64,000 bases of DNA from Anthonomus grandis grandis (taxonomy: Eukaryota; Arthropoda; Insecta; Coleoptera; Curculionidae): contig NC_065548.1 in assembly GCF_022605725.1 (NCBI RefSeq), forward strand, positions 13,921,644-13,985,643. The letters run 5' to 3'. Shown one piece after another: positions 27,401 through 42,400 of the stretch. The notes under the pieces were generated by a model that saw only the letters and a program-made list of their open reading frames with translations, had not been told where the DNA came from and made no database searches. Made by a program: the position numbers and the translations under genes. The stretch's first letter is position 1. Every line of letters begins with the position of its first letter.

Positions 27401-30400
27401 TAGCGGGGCTTTGTTGGTTCGGATGGGGGGTCGCTGTTGCAGGCTTTACGTTTTTGGGTTTTTGTTGATTGACCTGGAAAAAAAAAGGAAGAGTTTTAGA
27501 TATTGGGTGTATAAGAAATTGTTAAAAAAGTTTTCGGATTTTTTGTCTATGAATTAAAAAAGAGTCATGTTAAACTTGGATTCTATGAAAAGTATAATTA
27601 GTAGAAGCCTGATTATTTGGTGATATAATTTCTTGTCTAAAAAGTTCTCTCCCTCTATATCTTGTAAATACATGATGTTTTTTTAACATTTGCGCGTTTT
27701 TTATCCTGAGAGTACCAAAATGGTATGCAAAACCTTTTTTTTCCAAGATTTTCTGACTTTCCGGGGAAAGTTTGGAAGATTTAAAAAAATCTGTTGACGC
27801 TCAGGGCTGAACAGTTATTCTATATTTTTTTTCGCTAAAGTATAATCAAAATCCTATGCTTTATCAGTTTTGATACAAAACTTGAGATTTTCAAAACTTG
27901 TATTTTGTCTTGGGAAGAAAAAAATTTGATTTTTTTCGAAAAAGTGCAAAAAAAAAGTGCTCTCCTAATCTATTAATAAAAAACTTCTCTTCCCATATTA
28001 ATTGGCTAATTTGCTGAAAAATATTTGAAACACATTTTTTGGACCTTAAGAATACTAATAAGATTTTCGAAAAAAAAATCGAAAAACTCGAGACACTGAT
28101 TACATAAGCCTTACACTGAATAAAAAATTATTTTTTTTCGAAAACTGTTCGAGAAAGGTTTTAAAAAAGTACAAAAGGTTGTACAACCCTGTGGCACTTT
28201 GATCCTTTAAATCACCTTTTAACTCGAAACGCTGTCAAAAATATTGTCAAGATTTTTCTTAAAGATATTCTCGAAAAAGTTTGAAAAAGTGCAAGTTTTC
28301 TTATTCCTTTAAACCTAGTCAAAAATGTCGATTTAGAAAAGTACAGAAGAGTCGCCTCCTTCGACTTTTAATGAAAAATGTTTAAGATACTTTTTGACCT
28401 AAAAAGTAGATAAGCCTGGAGACCTATCATTACTTTAATTAGGTGTTTTATAGGCACATGTTTTTTTTAAACATTAAATAAAACAGCCTGAAATAAAAAA
28501 AATAATATCACTCAACTGCTTAATATTGCATAGGACAGAGGCAAATTTTGAAGTCAATATTGTTTGGGACAGACATATAATTATTTTAATTGTGTATTTT
28601 TATGGAAAGTTTTGTTCAAATTATTAAATAGATAATCAATTCCCTGGAATAAAAAACGTGTTTAGTATTTTCAGAGTTTTTTTCTTACACTTTCTCGAAA
28701 AAAGTATCAAAAATTTGCTCATCCCTCTCTTTAACTTTGACAAATACTTAGAATTTTTCCATGAATTTATTCGGGGAAACAACTTTCTGAAAGTTAAATG
28801 AAGAAGTTCCGGAGAAGTTGCATCTTCCTAGAGATAAGACAAAATGTTCCTGAACATTTATAAGTTAAAGAATTCAAAAAAGGGAATTTTCTTCGGAAAA
28901 AAAGACCCTTCTTCCATAAGATAAGAGCAAACGTCACTGATAATTAACCAGTTTCTGAGAAAAAAAAAAAACAATTTCTTTTTCTCAAGAAAGTCCTTGA
29001 ACCTTTGGCATTTATCAATTTTTTTATGCTATAAGTATTAAATATTAATAGTGAAAATGACGCACGTACATGATTTATTTATATATTTCCCGTTATACTC
29101 GTTAATATTCCAAACGTTTCCTTACAGAAAAAAAATGTTTTATGAATTGATAAACATGAAATTGGTGGGTTTTCGAATATAATTAGTTATTCCATTAGTG
29201 TAGTTAAGTAGGTGCGCGTTAAATTATACATTTAAGGCGTAGCTTATGTACCAATAGAAATTAATAGAGGTCACTTTTGTTGTCTTTTGTTCACTTAAAA
29301 ATTTAAAAGTGTGTTTTGCATATTTTTAAGAGTTGTAGAAATTAATGCAAAAAAGATGTACATTGTATTAGCAAATGCTTAATTTTAGTTTTTTTTAAAG
29401 AATTTAAAAAAATAATAAAATTATAGATACGTTTTCGAAATATGTTTGCTAAAATGCACTTTTTTAATAGGATAGGATCTAACTGTTATTTTCCAGGAAG
29501 TTTTGTTTTTTCACGCCACTGTAGTATTTTTTTGTTAATTTTTAATATATTTTTTAACGTTTTTTAAAATATGTGATTTTTTGCAGGCAGATGTAGTGGT
29601 TTTTTTTTTGCGAAAGCTTATCTGAAAGAAGTTTTTGAAGAAATTTTAATGTGTTTTAAAAAAATGCTGATAAAACTCATTTTTTTAAATATTCCAGGGA
29701 ATTTTAATTTAAATTTATTTTTCAGGTCACATTAAACAGGACCCGAATAAAATATTACATTTATTTATTAGCAAAAATGCAATATTTTCTTACAATAATT
29801 CACCACAGCCACAAATTCGAAGAAATTACGATTCTTCAATATTATGAAGAATCGTAATTTTAATAATCCAGGCGTCAATTTTCCTCATAAAAAGTCCGAC
29901 AAAAAAACAAGTTTAGTTCTAATTTAAAAAAAAAGCTCCACAGTTGGGTGCCAAATACTCTATTCTACTGATTGGGTGTCTAGATATGTTTTGATGATTC
30001 GCTAACATTTCAAGCACATATTCATAATAAATTAAAAATTGCTTATATAAGATTGAAAAAACTTAATTATTTTAAAAAATGGCTACCATCCAAAATAAAG
30101 TATCAATTATGTGACAGTTTAATATTATTGCTATTCGACTACGGTGATGTGGTTTATGGTTCATCTTTGACGATGCAATTAGCACACCAAATACAAAACA
30201 GCTATATGCGTTTTTCTTACAATATTCCATTTAGAGAACATATTAAACCTCATTTAAATAATAAAAATATCCTTAATATGAGTTACCGTAGAAAACTTAA
30301 TTTTTATACTTTTTTACATAGAATCTTAAAAACTGGACAACCCTCATACCTTGCAGTGTTATTTAATCCATTTTTACATCGACATCATACAAGATTTGTT

Positions 30401-33400
30401 AGTAAATACAGCGTACCTCAACATCTCTTAACATCGCACTGCAGCTTTTCAGAAATCTTTTATATTTATAGGGATTAAATTGTGGAATGATTTACCAGAT
30501 GAAGTAAAGGAATTTACTTATAAAAGATTCCTAAAATACGCTAAGCAATTTCTTATTACTGAGCAAAAATAACCTACATTTCTTCCAAACCATGCGTGCT
30601 GTGCTGTTGTCAGATTTTCCCGCAAAAATAAAATAAAATAAGATAGATAAGATATCCTGTAAAATTAATACATTTACTGTTAGCTTCCCTTGTTTTGTCT
30701 CGCGCACGCCTTTCGCTCTTTTTTTTCTGCCATTTGCTGTTCCATTGAAAATCTTATTGACTTTTTTACTTATTTATGTATAGTTTAGGTGATACAGGGT
30801 TACCGCGCACAAATTCACATGATTTGTGTATTTTGTGTTATCGGCCACTATGGTCGCGCTGTAGTCCTTTTTGTCCTCGGGTTATATAGTATATAGTTGT
30901 AAAATTGATTGTGTATAATTTCTATATGTATATATTGGGCAAATAAAGAAGTTTGATTTGATTTGATTTAATTAGCTCTCCCACTAAATGGTAAACAAAC
31001 ATTTCAACGTTTGAAAACAATATTTTCTAATAACTAATACATTATTTAAATTCAAACGCAGACTTTACACATAGAGATCGCTATTAGATAAAGGAGATAG
31101 ATCGTAAGAAACAAAACTGACTGTGTTGATTAGACAAAGGTACAAAAACGCAATGTCGGCAAATCATTGACATAGAGTCAGATGATAATCCCGTAGTAAA
31201 CAAATAGTAAGATCAGAAAATACTCGAGTCGATATTACCAGACTAAGAGATACAAAAACAAAACAACGTTTGACAGAGGAAAGAAGAAAATGTTCAAAAC
31301 ACTGATAGAGAAAATCAATGGTTTCTGATGAGTACAAAAATAACTAAAAGTCGAAAAGGAAGTGTTAGGGCTGGTGTTAATGAACGATAGTTGCAAAACA
31401 GAGACGAGATGAAATATAGAGAAATAAACAAGCAAATAAAATTAAACAAAGGAAAAGTAGCTAAAAGAACAATGTGAAGAAATAGAGGAATATCAGCAAA
31501 AACATGACAATTTTAATTCTCACAAAAAATAAAAGAGATGACTCATACTAATAAATAAAGAAAACCAGATAATTAAAAAATGCAAACGGGAAGTTAATCT
31601 TGGGCACAAATCAAAAACTAAGAAAATAGACAGGATATTTTAATGAGTGGTTTGGACACAATAGAACAGGACAAATGGAAACTGGATTGGAAAATAGAGA
31701 GTTTACAGATCATACCAGTTGAAACATTAAAATGCTTGAACGACGCTATACGCAACTGGATTTATTTAACGAAGTATACAAAATAGGACATATACCAGAA
31801 TAATGGTTAATCTCCACCTTCTGCGAATGTCAAAAGCCACAAACGCTAAAGATTGTTTTGACAGATCAATTTCGCATTCACGCATTCAAGTTTTTTTAAA
31901 AACTAATACATGGACGAATTAATAAAAAGATGTAAAAAGGAATAGATGACAGTTAATTTGGGTTCAGAAACCCACTAGATACCAAAGAGGCGTTTTTTGC
32001 ACTAAATGTGTTAGCACAGGGGTGTCTAGATATGATTAGAGAGAGACATATGCATGTCTTGATAAGGTAAAACACGAAAAACTAGTCAAAATTATTAGAA
32101 CAAAGAACATAGACAACAGAGACTTAAAAATAATAACAATTATTTACTGGAATCGACGACCACAAATATTAGTGGACAATGAACAAAGCCCAGAAATAGA
32201 AGTAAGGAGAGGAGTGAGACAGGGATGTCTCACTCCTGCTCTTTAATGTATCAGTTTTCGAAGAGGCATTGCTATCTGATTATAAAAGAAATAAAAATAG
32301 AAAAGTAATAAGTAATGTAAGATTTTCGGATGACACAGTGATTATGGCAAGCTCCGCGGAAGATCTTCAAAGACTATTAAATAGAACCAGTACATTTTGT
32401 GAACAGTATGGATTAACAATAAACATAAAAAAGACTAAAAATATGGGAAATAACAATCAAACATAAATTTACCAGATCGACAAATAGAGGAAACGGCAAG
32501 AAATGCATTTATAAAACTAAAAACAATCCTCTGTTCCAGAAACCTCACACTAGAGCGAGAATATCAAGGAGCTATGTGTTTTCAATACTATATTATGTAC
32601 TGGAACGATGGACACATAAACTCCTAAACTGTCGGTCGAAAAGTGGTGTTATAGACGGATGCTTAGGATATGATGAACAGAAAGAAAAACAGACATGGAA
32701 ATACTTGGAGGAATAAGTACAGAATATGAAATAATTAGCACCATAAAAGCAAGGAAGTTACAATATCTCGGATATATATTGAGAGGAAAGTGGTATAAAA
32801 TGCGTAAGCTAATTATGCAAGAAAAGATAAAGGGGAGAAGAAGCAATTGTAGAAGGAGAATTGCATGGTTGAGAAATTTAAGGGATTAGTTTAACTGTAG
32901 CTCAATCTTCTTGAACTTTTCAGAGTGGCGGCATATAAAGTAAAACTATCAATGATGATATCCAACCTCCGATAGGAGATGGCACCCAAAGAAGAAGTAG
33001 ACTTTTGTACCAAAGGACCCACATTACTAGAATTCTCTTTCTAAAGTACTTTTTAGTTTGTAATTGTATATATCCAAACCATAAAAGAGTAAACAAAACT
33101 TATTGGTGAAACTTAAGGTCCCATACTTAGATCCAACTTTTGCCTTGATTGCTCTCACAAATTGGCCACAAAAAATGCAAATTAAAAATCCCACAGTTGG
33201 GCGCCAATTTTACTCTATTCTGCTAATTTTTCTCCCACTAATTGACCTTAATAGTACCATTTTGATATATAATTGGCTAAATAATTCAGTTTAGTACAAT
33301 TTAACTCGCAATAGTACTTTTTTAGTACAAGTACTTTTTCCTTTAGTTACATGTAACTAATCCGTCAAAAAAACAAATACCGCAAAAAAACCTGACGATT

Positions 33401-36400
33401 CCCGTTTCATATTCCACTAGCAGTGAGTTCAGCAAGCGAATTGCAATTTCGAAACCGCTGACCGGACAAAAAGGGGCGGCATCCGATTAAGTGAATTCAG
33501 CAAAGAGCCCTTTGGAGGGTGAGGGGGGTCCGGTCTGTCTCTCCCCCCCCCGCACTTCCTTCAGACCAAGTCGGTGGTAAGCGAATAAAATCCGACCGAA
33601 ATTGCAAGCCCGGCGAAAATCGATCGATCGTGTGGCGATGATGTTATTCTACCTTCTCGCTTACTTAAGCTTATTCAACACATTACGGAAAAAAGTTGCC
33701 GAGTCAGTTTCCTGACATGCTTGAAGTTTCACACTTTTCTGCTGACTTTTTTCGATCCTTATCTTCTGCGAAATGTGCTCGTTTATTAAAAACAATTATT
33801 TAACCATTTTAATTTTTTGTCACGTAAGCAAGGACAGCATTACCGGGAAATTTGAGAATGTTTACCGACTACCGAGAGAAACACGAGACATTTATTTTGT
33901 TTTAGAACAAACAAAGGACATTGAAGTATGAGGGTTTGCATATTTATTTTCAATTAGACCCGAGTTCTAAGGAGGATCTTTACCAATACCATGCTAAATG
34001 CTAAAATATTCCGGAAAGTTGGAAAAGTTTCTTGAAAATATGGATTGCTTGCAAAATTTATTCTCATAAATTTACTTTTATATGCAGGAGTCCTCAGATA
34101 GATTTTTAGTCAGAGATCCAAACTTATAAAGGCAATTGAAGCCTGAAATATATTTTTGTCATAAATTTACTATATGCAGAGAATACCAAATACATTTTAG
34201 TCAGGGAGCAAAACTTAGAAAAGATGATTTTAGTAATACTTACAGGCAGTTGAATGAGGACTGACTGAAATACATCAAATGCATTTTAGTCAGAAGCTCA
34301 AATTTACAGAAGTCGACTTTTGTAATATCCTTTCAGACAAATGAAACCCTCAACTACCAAATATATAATAATTTGTTTATTCTAGAGTCTTAAATACATT
34401 TTAGTTGGAGAGCCAAACCTATAAAAGAAAATTTGTTTTTATTTTATTTATTTAAGCCTTTATGTCCAACATAAAAATACGAAATTGTTTACATGTTAAT
34501 TGAAATAATAATTAAACTAAACTTAACTGAAACAATCAATAAATCAAAACAAAAGTAAAAACTGGAACAACAATATACAAGATGTTATTTAATAAGCGTC
34601 TGATATTTCATAGGGTGATTTTTTAAATATTTTTAAGGTAAAAAGTTCCTACACATGTGTGGTCTGAAATGTTTGGTTTTCAAAATACAGGGTGTTAAGC
34701 TTTATTTTAATTTTTTTTCTGCATAATTTCCTAAATAATGCCCATTTCCGAACGAAAATTGGGGTTTTTTGACATGAGAAATCTGTTACATTCAGTAAGT
34801 CAGGGGATTAATTCTATTTCTTTCTCTGATTAATTCTGGAACCATCAATGTTTAATGTGTGAAATAAGATAATACTAAAATGATTGATTAATTACTTAGT
34901 TATATAGTAATTCTAAGAAAACATACCTATTAATACAGAAAAAAAGTTTCAGGATTACCGATAATCATAAATTTTTTTTCTTACTTTAATGCTTAAGAAA
35001 ATATTTCCCTGCGTGAAAGTTGCCATTTTTATATCTACACTTGTATTCCAGGTTTCAACTGCTCGGAAAGAATATAAAAATTGCGTTTTATAGGTGTAGC
35101 ACCCCGACTAAAATGCATTTGAGAATTGAAAGTAAATTTATGACAACTTTTTTGGATATTTTGCTGATATCTGGTGTGATCTTTAAGCTTTAAGGAAAAT
35201 TCCAGGTTAGAGCACCTTGAAAGTAGCTAATTTTATCATATATATCTATAAAATTGTATTTCAGGTAATCTTTGAACTACCTGGAAATAACATAAAAATT
35301 CCTAGACTAAAATGGTGAAAACATTTTATAGGTTTGGCTTCCTTAATAAAATAAATTTAAACTCTGCAACATATAAAAGTAATTTTATGGCAAAAAACGT
35401 TTCAGGTGGCCAAATTTTTTGAGCAACTTTCCTTTTCTGGATATTTTGGAATCTAATGTAAAGCCTGATATTGATCTTCTGTGGCATGCTCAACAAAATA
35501 CGCCCATATGTATAGTGCATTCGAGGTTAAAGAACCTAAATAAAGTCACCTTTATCTTTACCCACCTATTAGTGGGTAAATGATTATATAATATAGAGAA
35601 AAATACGTCGTAGTACATAACTAAATATTATTAAAAGAAACAATCACGTTTACACGTAAAACAAAAGCACATTAAACATTGTCAATGCCATTGATAACAT
35701 CCTCTCATGTTATACAACTTAGCAAACCTGCGGTGAACAGACTCAATCAAATCAATGTAGCACTGGTAAATTGGATTATATAAATATTAAGCCATATATA
35801 AAGCTCTGAGAATTTCTAATAATCCATTAATAATAATCCAAGTTTCTTCATCACAACACTATTAAAATGTGGTATGAAGATAAACTCAGTCAGAATCGAA
35901 GGTGATACCAAAATCCCTTAATGGGGATCTTTGATATTGAATAACTGACAACGCTATACTTCACACTAAGTCTCCAAGGAATCCAGACAATTCTGAAGAA
36001 ATAAGCAGTCATTACTATACTGTCTATAATAAAGAATAACTTTAAGTCATAGGATAGGCAAGAGCGAATCTATGGCAGTTGAGTGAGCTAACTAAATTGT
36101 TGATAAGCAAAGTAAATAACAACGGACCCAGGTTTGAATCTTAAGGTACACCCGAGGTATGATTAAAGATTGGACTTATAGCCCTCTATTACTCCATAAA
36201 CTGCGATCTAGCAAGTAGGTACGAATGAAACAAATTATTCAACAAAATATAGTGTTCAGTCCTATCAAAAGCTTTTTGAAAATCGAGAACGTCAACCTAA
36301 GACTTAGCTAAGTTTTGTAATATTTCCAGGCAATTAAAGCCTAAACTGTCTGGAGCAAAGTTTTTTCATAAATTTATAAAACGTGTTTTAGTCAGGGCAC

Positions 36401-39400
36401 CAAACCTATAAAAGATAATTTAACTGTAATACTGGAATTAATTTTTTTCAAATATTGACTATATGCAGAGAAATATTACTTATCAAAATGCATTTTAATT
36501 AAAGTTTATATTATTTCCAGCACTTTAAGTGTCTACTCCCTGAAATACTTTTTTTGTTCATAAATAAATAAAATAAAAAATCAAATTTCAAGGATAATTG
36601 AAAAAAAATCGCTAGTGAGAAGTCTCTCTAGCGTTTAAAAAATCCTGTTTAAATTAATAAATAATTACTACCATCATGTAAATTCAAGGTAACGAAACAA
36701 CAATGATCAAACCAACCAAATTTAGCCATGACCGGAAAACATTCTTTAAGGAAAAACAAACGGAACGAACCATTATGGAATGCGAGATGTTTTCATTTCC
36801 TAGCGGAAAAAATTCACATGTCGCGGGGTAATGGTACGGTTGCCTATTGTTCCGATAATCGGCCCATTACTCAACACAATGATGTCGGCGAGCACGATGT
36901 TCTCTTTTTTTAATTTTTTTCATTATAAGCATGTGACCTGGTTTAATTCCGGCTTATCGGCCTTAGAGATCATCTCGACTAATTTGACTTTATAATGGTG
37001 CATTTTTTTCCGTATCGTGTAAATTTTGTTGTTCTTTTTATTTTTTTAAATATGAGTTATTGTTTATGTAGGAATTGCGTGCGTGGATAACGTGAGAGGA
37101 TGTTATCAATGGCATTGACAATGTTTAATGTGCTTTTGTTTCACGTGTAAACGTGACTCTATTTTTTAAATAATATCTAGTTGTATACTACTATACAAGG
37201 GTTTCAAAGTTAAGTCGGGACTATTGCTAACTTCGTTATCATTGGAGCTACGAAGTCGAAGCTAAATAGACAAACTAGTAATATTTTTTCCGCTTATTAC
37301 GACAGTGAAAATTAAATAAAAATCGAACAACGCGTTCGCGAGTTATGTCAAAAAGTTCTTTTTTTTTAATGGGATATGGATATGTATATAATTTAGGTAC
37401 AATTGAATTATAAACAAAAGTTGTTATACGACCTTTCACCTTAAAATCAAAATTTAAAAAGCAATTGATTCATTTTTAAAATCCTCAAGGTGGCTTAGTT
37501 AGTTGTTATATTTTGAGTTAAAAAGAATACAGTTTCATAAGAGATTATTATCAATGGAGAGAAGTAAATAGATTGGCAATCCATACTTGGTTTTTTCAGA
37601 GGCTTTTGATGGTCAGTCATAATTTATTATGTAACCTATTAGAAAAGCTGGATTTGTTAAGGCACTCGAATAAATAGTATCTGAAGTCATTGATATTATC
37701 CAAAAAGTACCTCAATAATCTCATGGCAGACTAACAATTGTTCCAATCTACTCAGTGCACCTTGTCCCAAATCTTAAACATTGCAAATTCCTGATAACGC
37801 AGATGGCATAACAGTTTTCAGATGTATTGCACAGGAACTTAGGTCAAAGAACCTGAATAGGACTAGATTGATGTCATTAGTTAAAAATTTTATTGATTAT
37901 TCATTAAATGGTATAACCATAAACTACTGTGCCCTGAAAAATTAGTGTTTTTATTTTCCATCTTATGACATTTATTGTAAGGAATTAAAAAAAAAAGGTT
38001 TTATGAAAATTCTATATAGTAGTAGCTCATCCTTGTAGCTAAATCAGCAAAGGATACACATTTTTCTAAGGCTTTGAGTTTGTCAACATTATTTACAATA
38101 TGACAGATAGCTGATGTTTGCTTTTTCACAAAATGTCACACCTCTTTTCACGTGAACTCTCCTGAGTTACTGCCTTTTGTAATTCCTAATTGATAAAAGC
38201 TCTAGCATACTGAAGTTGTTTAACATTTTATTCCACTCATTATTTTAGAAATTGCTAATACAACTCTTCATGATCGATAAAGAATTTTATAAGCTCTTAT
38301 GGTATGGATCAATTGTGAAGAATTTGATTCTCTATGAAAGATTTATTGGGGTTATATATAATATTGCGTGATCATTAAAGAGAAAGGTAAAAAAATATCT
38401 AGTATGTAACGTATCCTTTATTTAACTTTACTAATACATTTTAAATTAAATGCTCAAAAACATCACCCCCTTGCTCCAAGCATTTTTGATCCCGCTTGTA
38501 AACGCTTCTAGTGGCTCTGGCAAGAATTCAGCGATGATTATTATTTATTGCATCAATTATGCTAAAGATCTTCAAGAGTATTATACCCCATCTTAAACAC
38601 AACAGCTTTTTAATAGCCTCAAATGAAAAAGTCCATAGGCGTTATGTCAGGTGATCGAGGCGGATAGGGCGTTAATTAATAAAAAACGGTCATCAAAAAG
38701 ATTGTCTAATAGAGTATTATTCTGGCGAATATCATGGGCTTGGAAGTAGATCTATTGTCTATCCATTAAATTTAAATTATCTAAGAAATCACGAAGCGTG
38801 ACAATCAACATTTCGGCGGCCAAGTTAGGAACAGTGCTGACTTTCTTCTATAGGTTCTCTAACCTGGAACGCGCTATATACCTACATATATGCATATTTT
38901 CTTGAGTATGCCACAGAAGATCAATTCAGGCTTTACACACAGTAGATACCAGAATATCCAGAAAAGTTGCTTTAAAACTTTGACTACCTGGCCCTTTGAC
39001 TAACATTTTTTGTTATTAATTTTCTTTTACATGCTCAAGTTTATTTTAGTCAGGATGCAAAGCTATCAACATGCATTTTAGTCTGGAAACTTTTATATTT
39101 TTTAAGGCATTTTTATATTCTTTCTTAATAAAAATGGCCAGATAAAATTCCTTAAAGATTAAAATTGCGACATTCACGGTACTCTAACAAGGAATTTTCT
39201 TAAGCATACCATAAAAGATCAAAGGCTTCAGACCACACGATATCATCAAAATATTCAGAAAAATTGTCTACACTACCCAAATAATTTTTTCTCATAAATT
39301 ACTTTCAGTTCTCAAATGCATTTTAGTCAGGGAGCCAAATCTACAAAAGGTGATTTTTTAGTACTTTCAGGAAGTTGAAGACTGAACTGCAGGAATTTTT

Positions 39401-42400
39401 GTTGGTTTAAATGTTATAACTTCTATAAACATCTATAAAAGGCAATTTTTTATATTCTTTCCAGGCATTTGAAACCCAAATTGCCTGGAATACAAGTTTA
39501 GTGATAAAAATGGCAACTTTCATCCAACGTAAATATTTTGTTAAGCAGGCCATAAAAGAGAAAAAATGTATATCTTTCAGTATCTTCCCTAAAAGTATTT
39601 TCCTCTTTTTCCCAGATTCAGAATTACTATGGTAACTAGTTAATCAATCATTTGAGTACTATTCTAATTCACACATCAATAAAGATCCTAAGAAACCATC
39701 AAGACCTCTTGGGCAATTCTATCAGAATAATCTCCCTGATTCACCCAAAAAAATGAAGCCATTCAAAGTCATTTAAGAAGTTTGTTAGGAACCGCGTGTC
39801 TGGAACATTCATGTTAGTATCCATATTTTTTTAGACTAATAAACTCGCCGAGGCTTGGATGGTTCAACTAAGCTTATAAAGAAGGATTTTTTTGTCTTTT
39901 TTTCCATAATTAATTAAGGACTTCTAAATAATTTAAAAAACACTGGCACCTTTCTATAAGTCAGAAGACTTGCTATTTTTACCTTTCTTCATGGCTAGTG
40001 GAAAATTCTAGAAAATAAACAATCAGAGAATATTTAATTTTTTTGGGAATAAACCCTTTTAACGAGCTTAGAAATACAATTCAGGAATGAAATAGGGTAT
40101 ATTAAGAATCATGAAATTATACACAAAATTATGAGAAAAAACAACAGTGTTTTTAATATATAGAAAATACAAAGACAATAGAAAAATATAAATTTCTTTG
40201 GTTAAACAAGATAAAAAAAATGGGATTTTCTTCTTAACAGCAAATAATGGTGTTTGGATCTGAAAAAGATGAGTTCTCGTGCTAAGATTCGGAATCTATT
40301 TCTACCATCCTGGTTCAATGTTCTGATGAGAAGTTGTGGAATTTTGTTTTTCATGCTCAATCATAACAATTTTGTTAGGTTTTGTAGCAAATTTTGCTTT
40401 ACTTCGATACACCGCTTGTTAGTTGCTTAAAACCTGCAATATTTTTTGTTATGAATTTACTTTTAGTTCTTAAACATATTTTAACCAGGAAGCCAAATTT
40501 ACAAAAATTAATTTTTTAGTACTTTCAAGCAGCTGAACATTTAAATGCCTGGTATGTTTTTTAAATTTACTATATGCAGAGGGTTTCAAATGCATTTTAG
40601 CCTGGAAGCTACAATATATAAAAGGCAATTTTTTTATATTCTTTCCAGGCAGCTGGAACCTGGAATATAAGTTTAAAGGTAAAAAAAATCAAGAAAAAAT
40701 GTATAATTTGATCCAGTAATCCTAAAATTAATATTCTCTTTCTCCCAAATTTAAAATTCCTATATAACTGTAGTAAATAGTTAATTATTCAAAGCAAAAT
40801 AATAGGCGAAAGGTCCTGTTTACACAATTTTTATTTCAAAAATCCCGACGCGTTTCTTGCATAATGGTACTTCACCCTGATGGAGAAATCTGTGGTAATC
40901 TTAGTTAATTATTCGTTTGAGTACTATCCGATCTCACACATCAATCAATGAGGCTTCCAATAAGCCTGCTACCATCAAGACTCCTTCGATACGTCACTCA
41001 GATTAATTAATCTCCCTGACTTGCCTAAAAAACTGAATATCACAGATGACATCACAACATCTTCAACATCCAATCCAAGGCATAGACGGGGTTTTGAAGG
41101 CCTCCCCAGAGTCACAAGCTAGATCAGAAAAATAGTTTGCAGCAAATAAACTTTTGCTAAATACTGACAAGGCTAAAAGGATTGTAGTTTCCCTAAAGGA
41201 CCTCTTCCAATTTGAATGATTGTTTGGATGAAAATGATATAAGATTATTGGGTCTTAATTTGGATCCACGACTTCTTTGGGGGCTCCACATAGGTCAATT
41301 GAGCTTAAAGCTGAGCAAAAGCATTTTCCTTCGAAGAAACCTTTCAAACTAAATCTCCCCAAATGTCTTGATAACTGCTTACTTCTCTCTATTCGATTAT
41401 CATATTTCCAGCATTGCAGATGTAGGTAGGACATATTTTTGCCCTTTCAACGCAATGCCATTTGAATCTTGGTTTCAGAGTTGCTTGTCGGCAAGCCTTT
41501 ACAAATACTGACAGTCCTGGCGGTATATTATTGAAAATTCCCGGTATATCAAGAAAAATATGTATTTATTTAAAACTCACGAATATTCTCATAGTTTTGA
41601 AACCAGAAACAGACATGGCATAATTCTAGCATATTAGAAGCTATAACGATGCCAAGAACAATGCCAAACTGATCCAGCGTACTGAACCATAAAGCTTTTT
41701 ATTTACCTTCCAAATGCAATTAGAGAAGTTGACCAAAAATCTTTGAGTCTTTTTTTTATTTTTCTTTTATATTAGAATTAGGCTCATATGTTATTAAGTT
41801 CACTAGTCATATTAGTCCAGGCTTGGATGGTTCAATTATGCTAATGAAGAAAATTATGTTTTCATTTTTTTTCTGTAATTATTAATGAACTAAGTCCTAA
41901 TAATCCAAAAAAAGTAAAATACTAACTTTTTGCATGGTAGAATAATAAATGACTCGAAAAACTGAAAAAAGCTAAAATGCTGCCCGAAAGACCAACAACT
42001 GTTCTTTTCAAATGGATGATAGGAGAGAAGAGAGGAGATTATATGAGACAGTTAAAGAAGTTATTTTATTTGTATTTCTTCTAGATAGAGAAAGAAGAAA
42101 TAATAACAGAATCTTCAACTGCCTGAAAGAAAATACAAAAAAGGATTCTATATACCTGGAAGAAGAAAATCACATTTTAGAACAGTCAAAGAAAGAGGCT
42201 TTTACCTCAAAGAGAGTTTACCTATAGTTTTACAACAGCCTGAAAAAAATCATTTGAATCCCTGTATATAGAAAAACAAAATATCACCTTTATTTTTAAA
42301 AAAATGGTGAATAACTCTGCGGTTTTGCCAAAAATACTAGTAATGCATCAATTAATTTTTACTTACTTTTTAACACCGCTGTTCTATTTACGTTTCGCAA

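Noticed and set aside
33950..41040. CRISPR-like spaced repeats
   Set aside because: Repeats are diverged, irregularly spaced and in eukaryotic intron DNA; not a CRISPR array.
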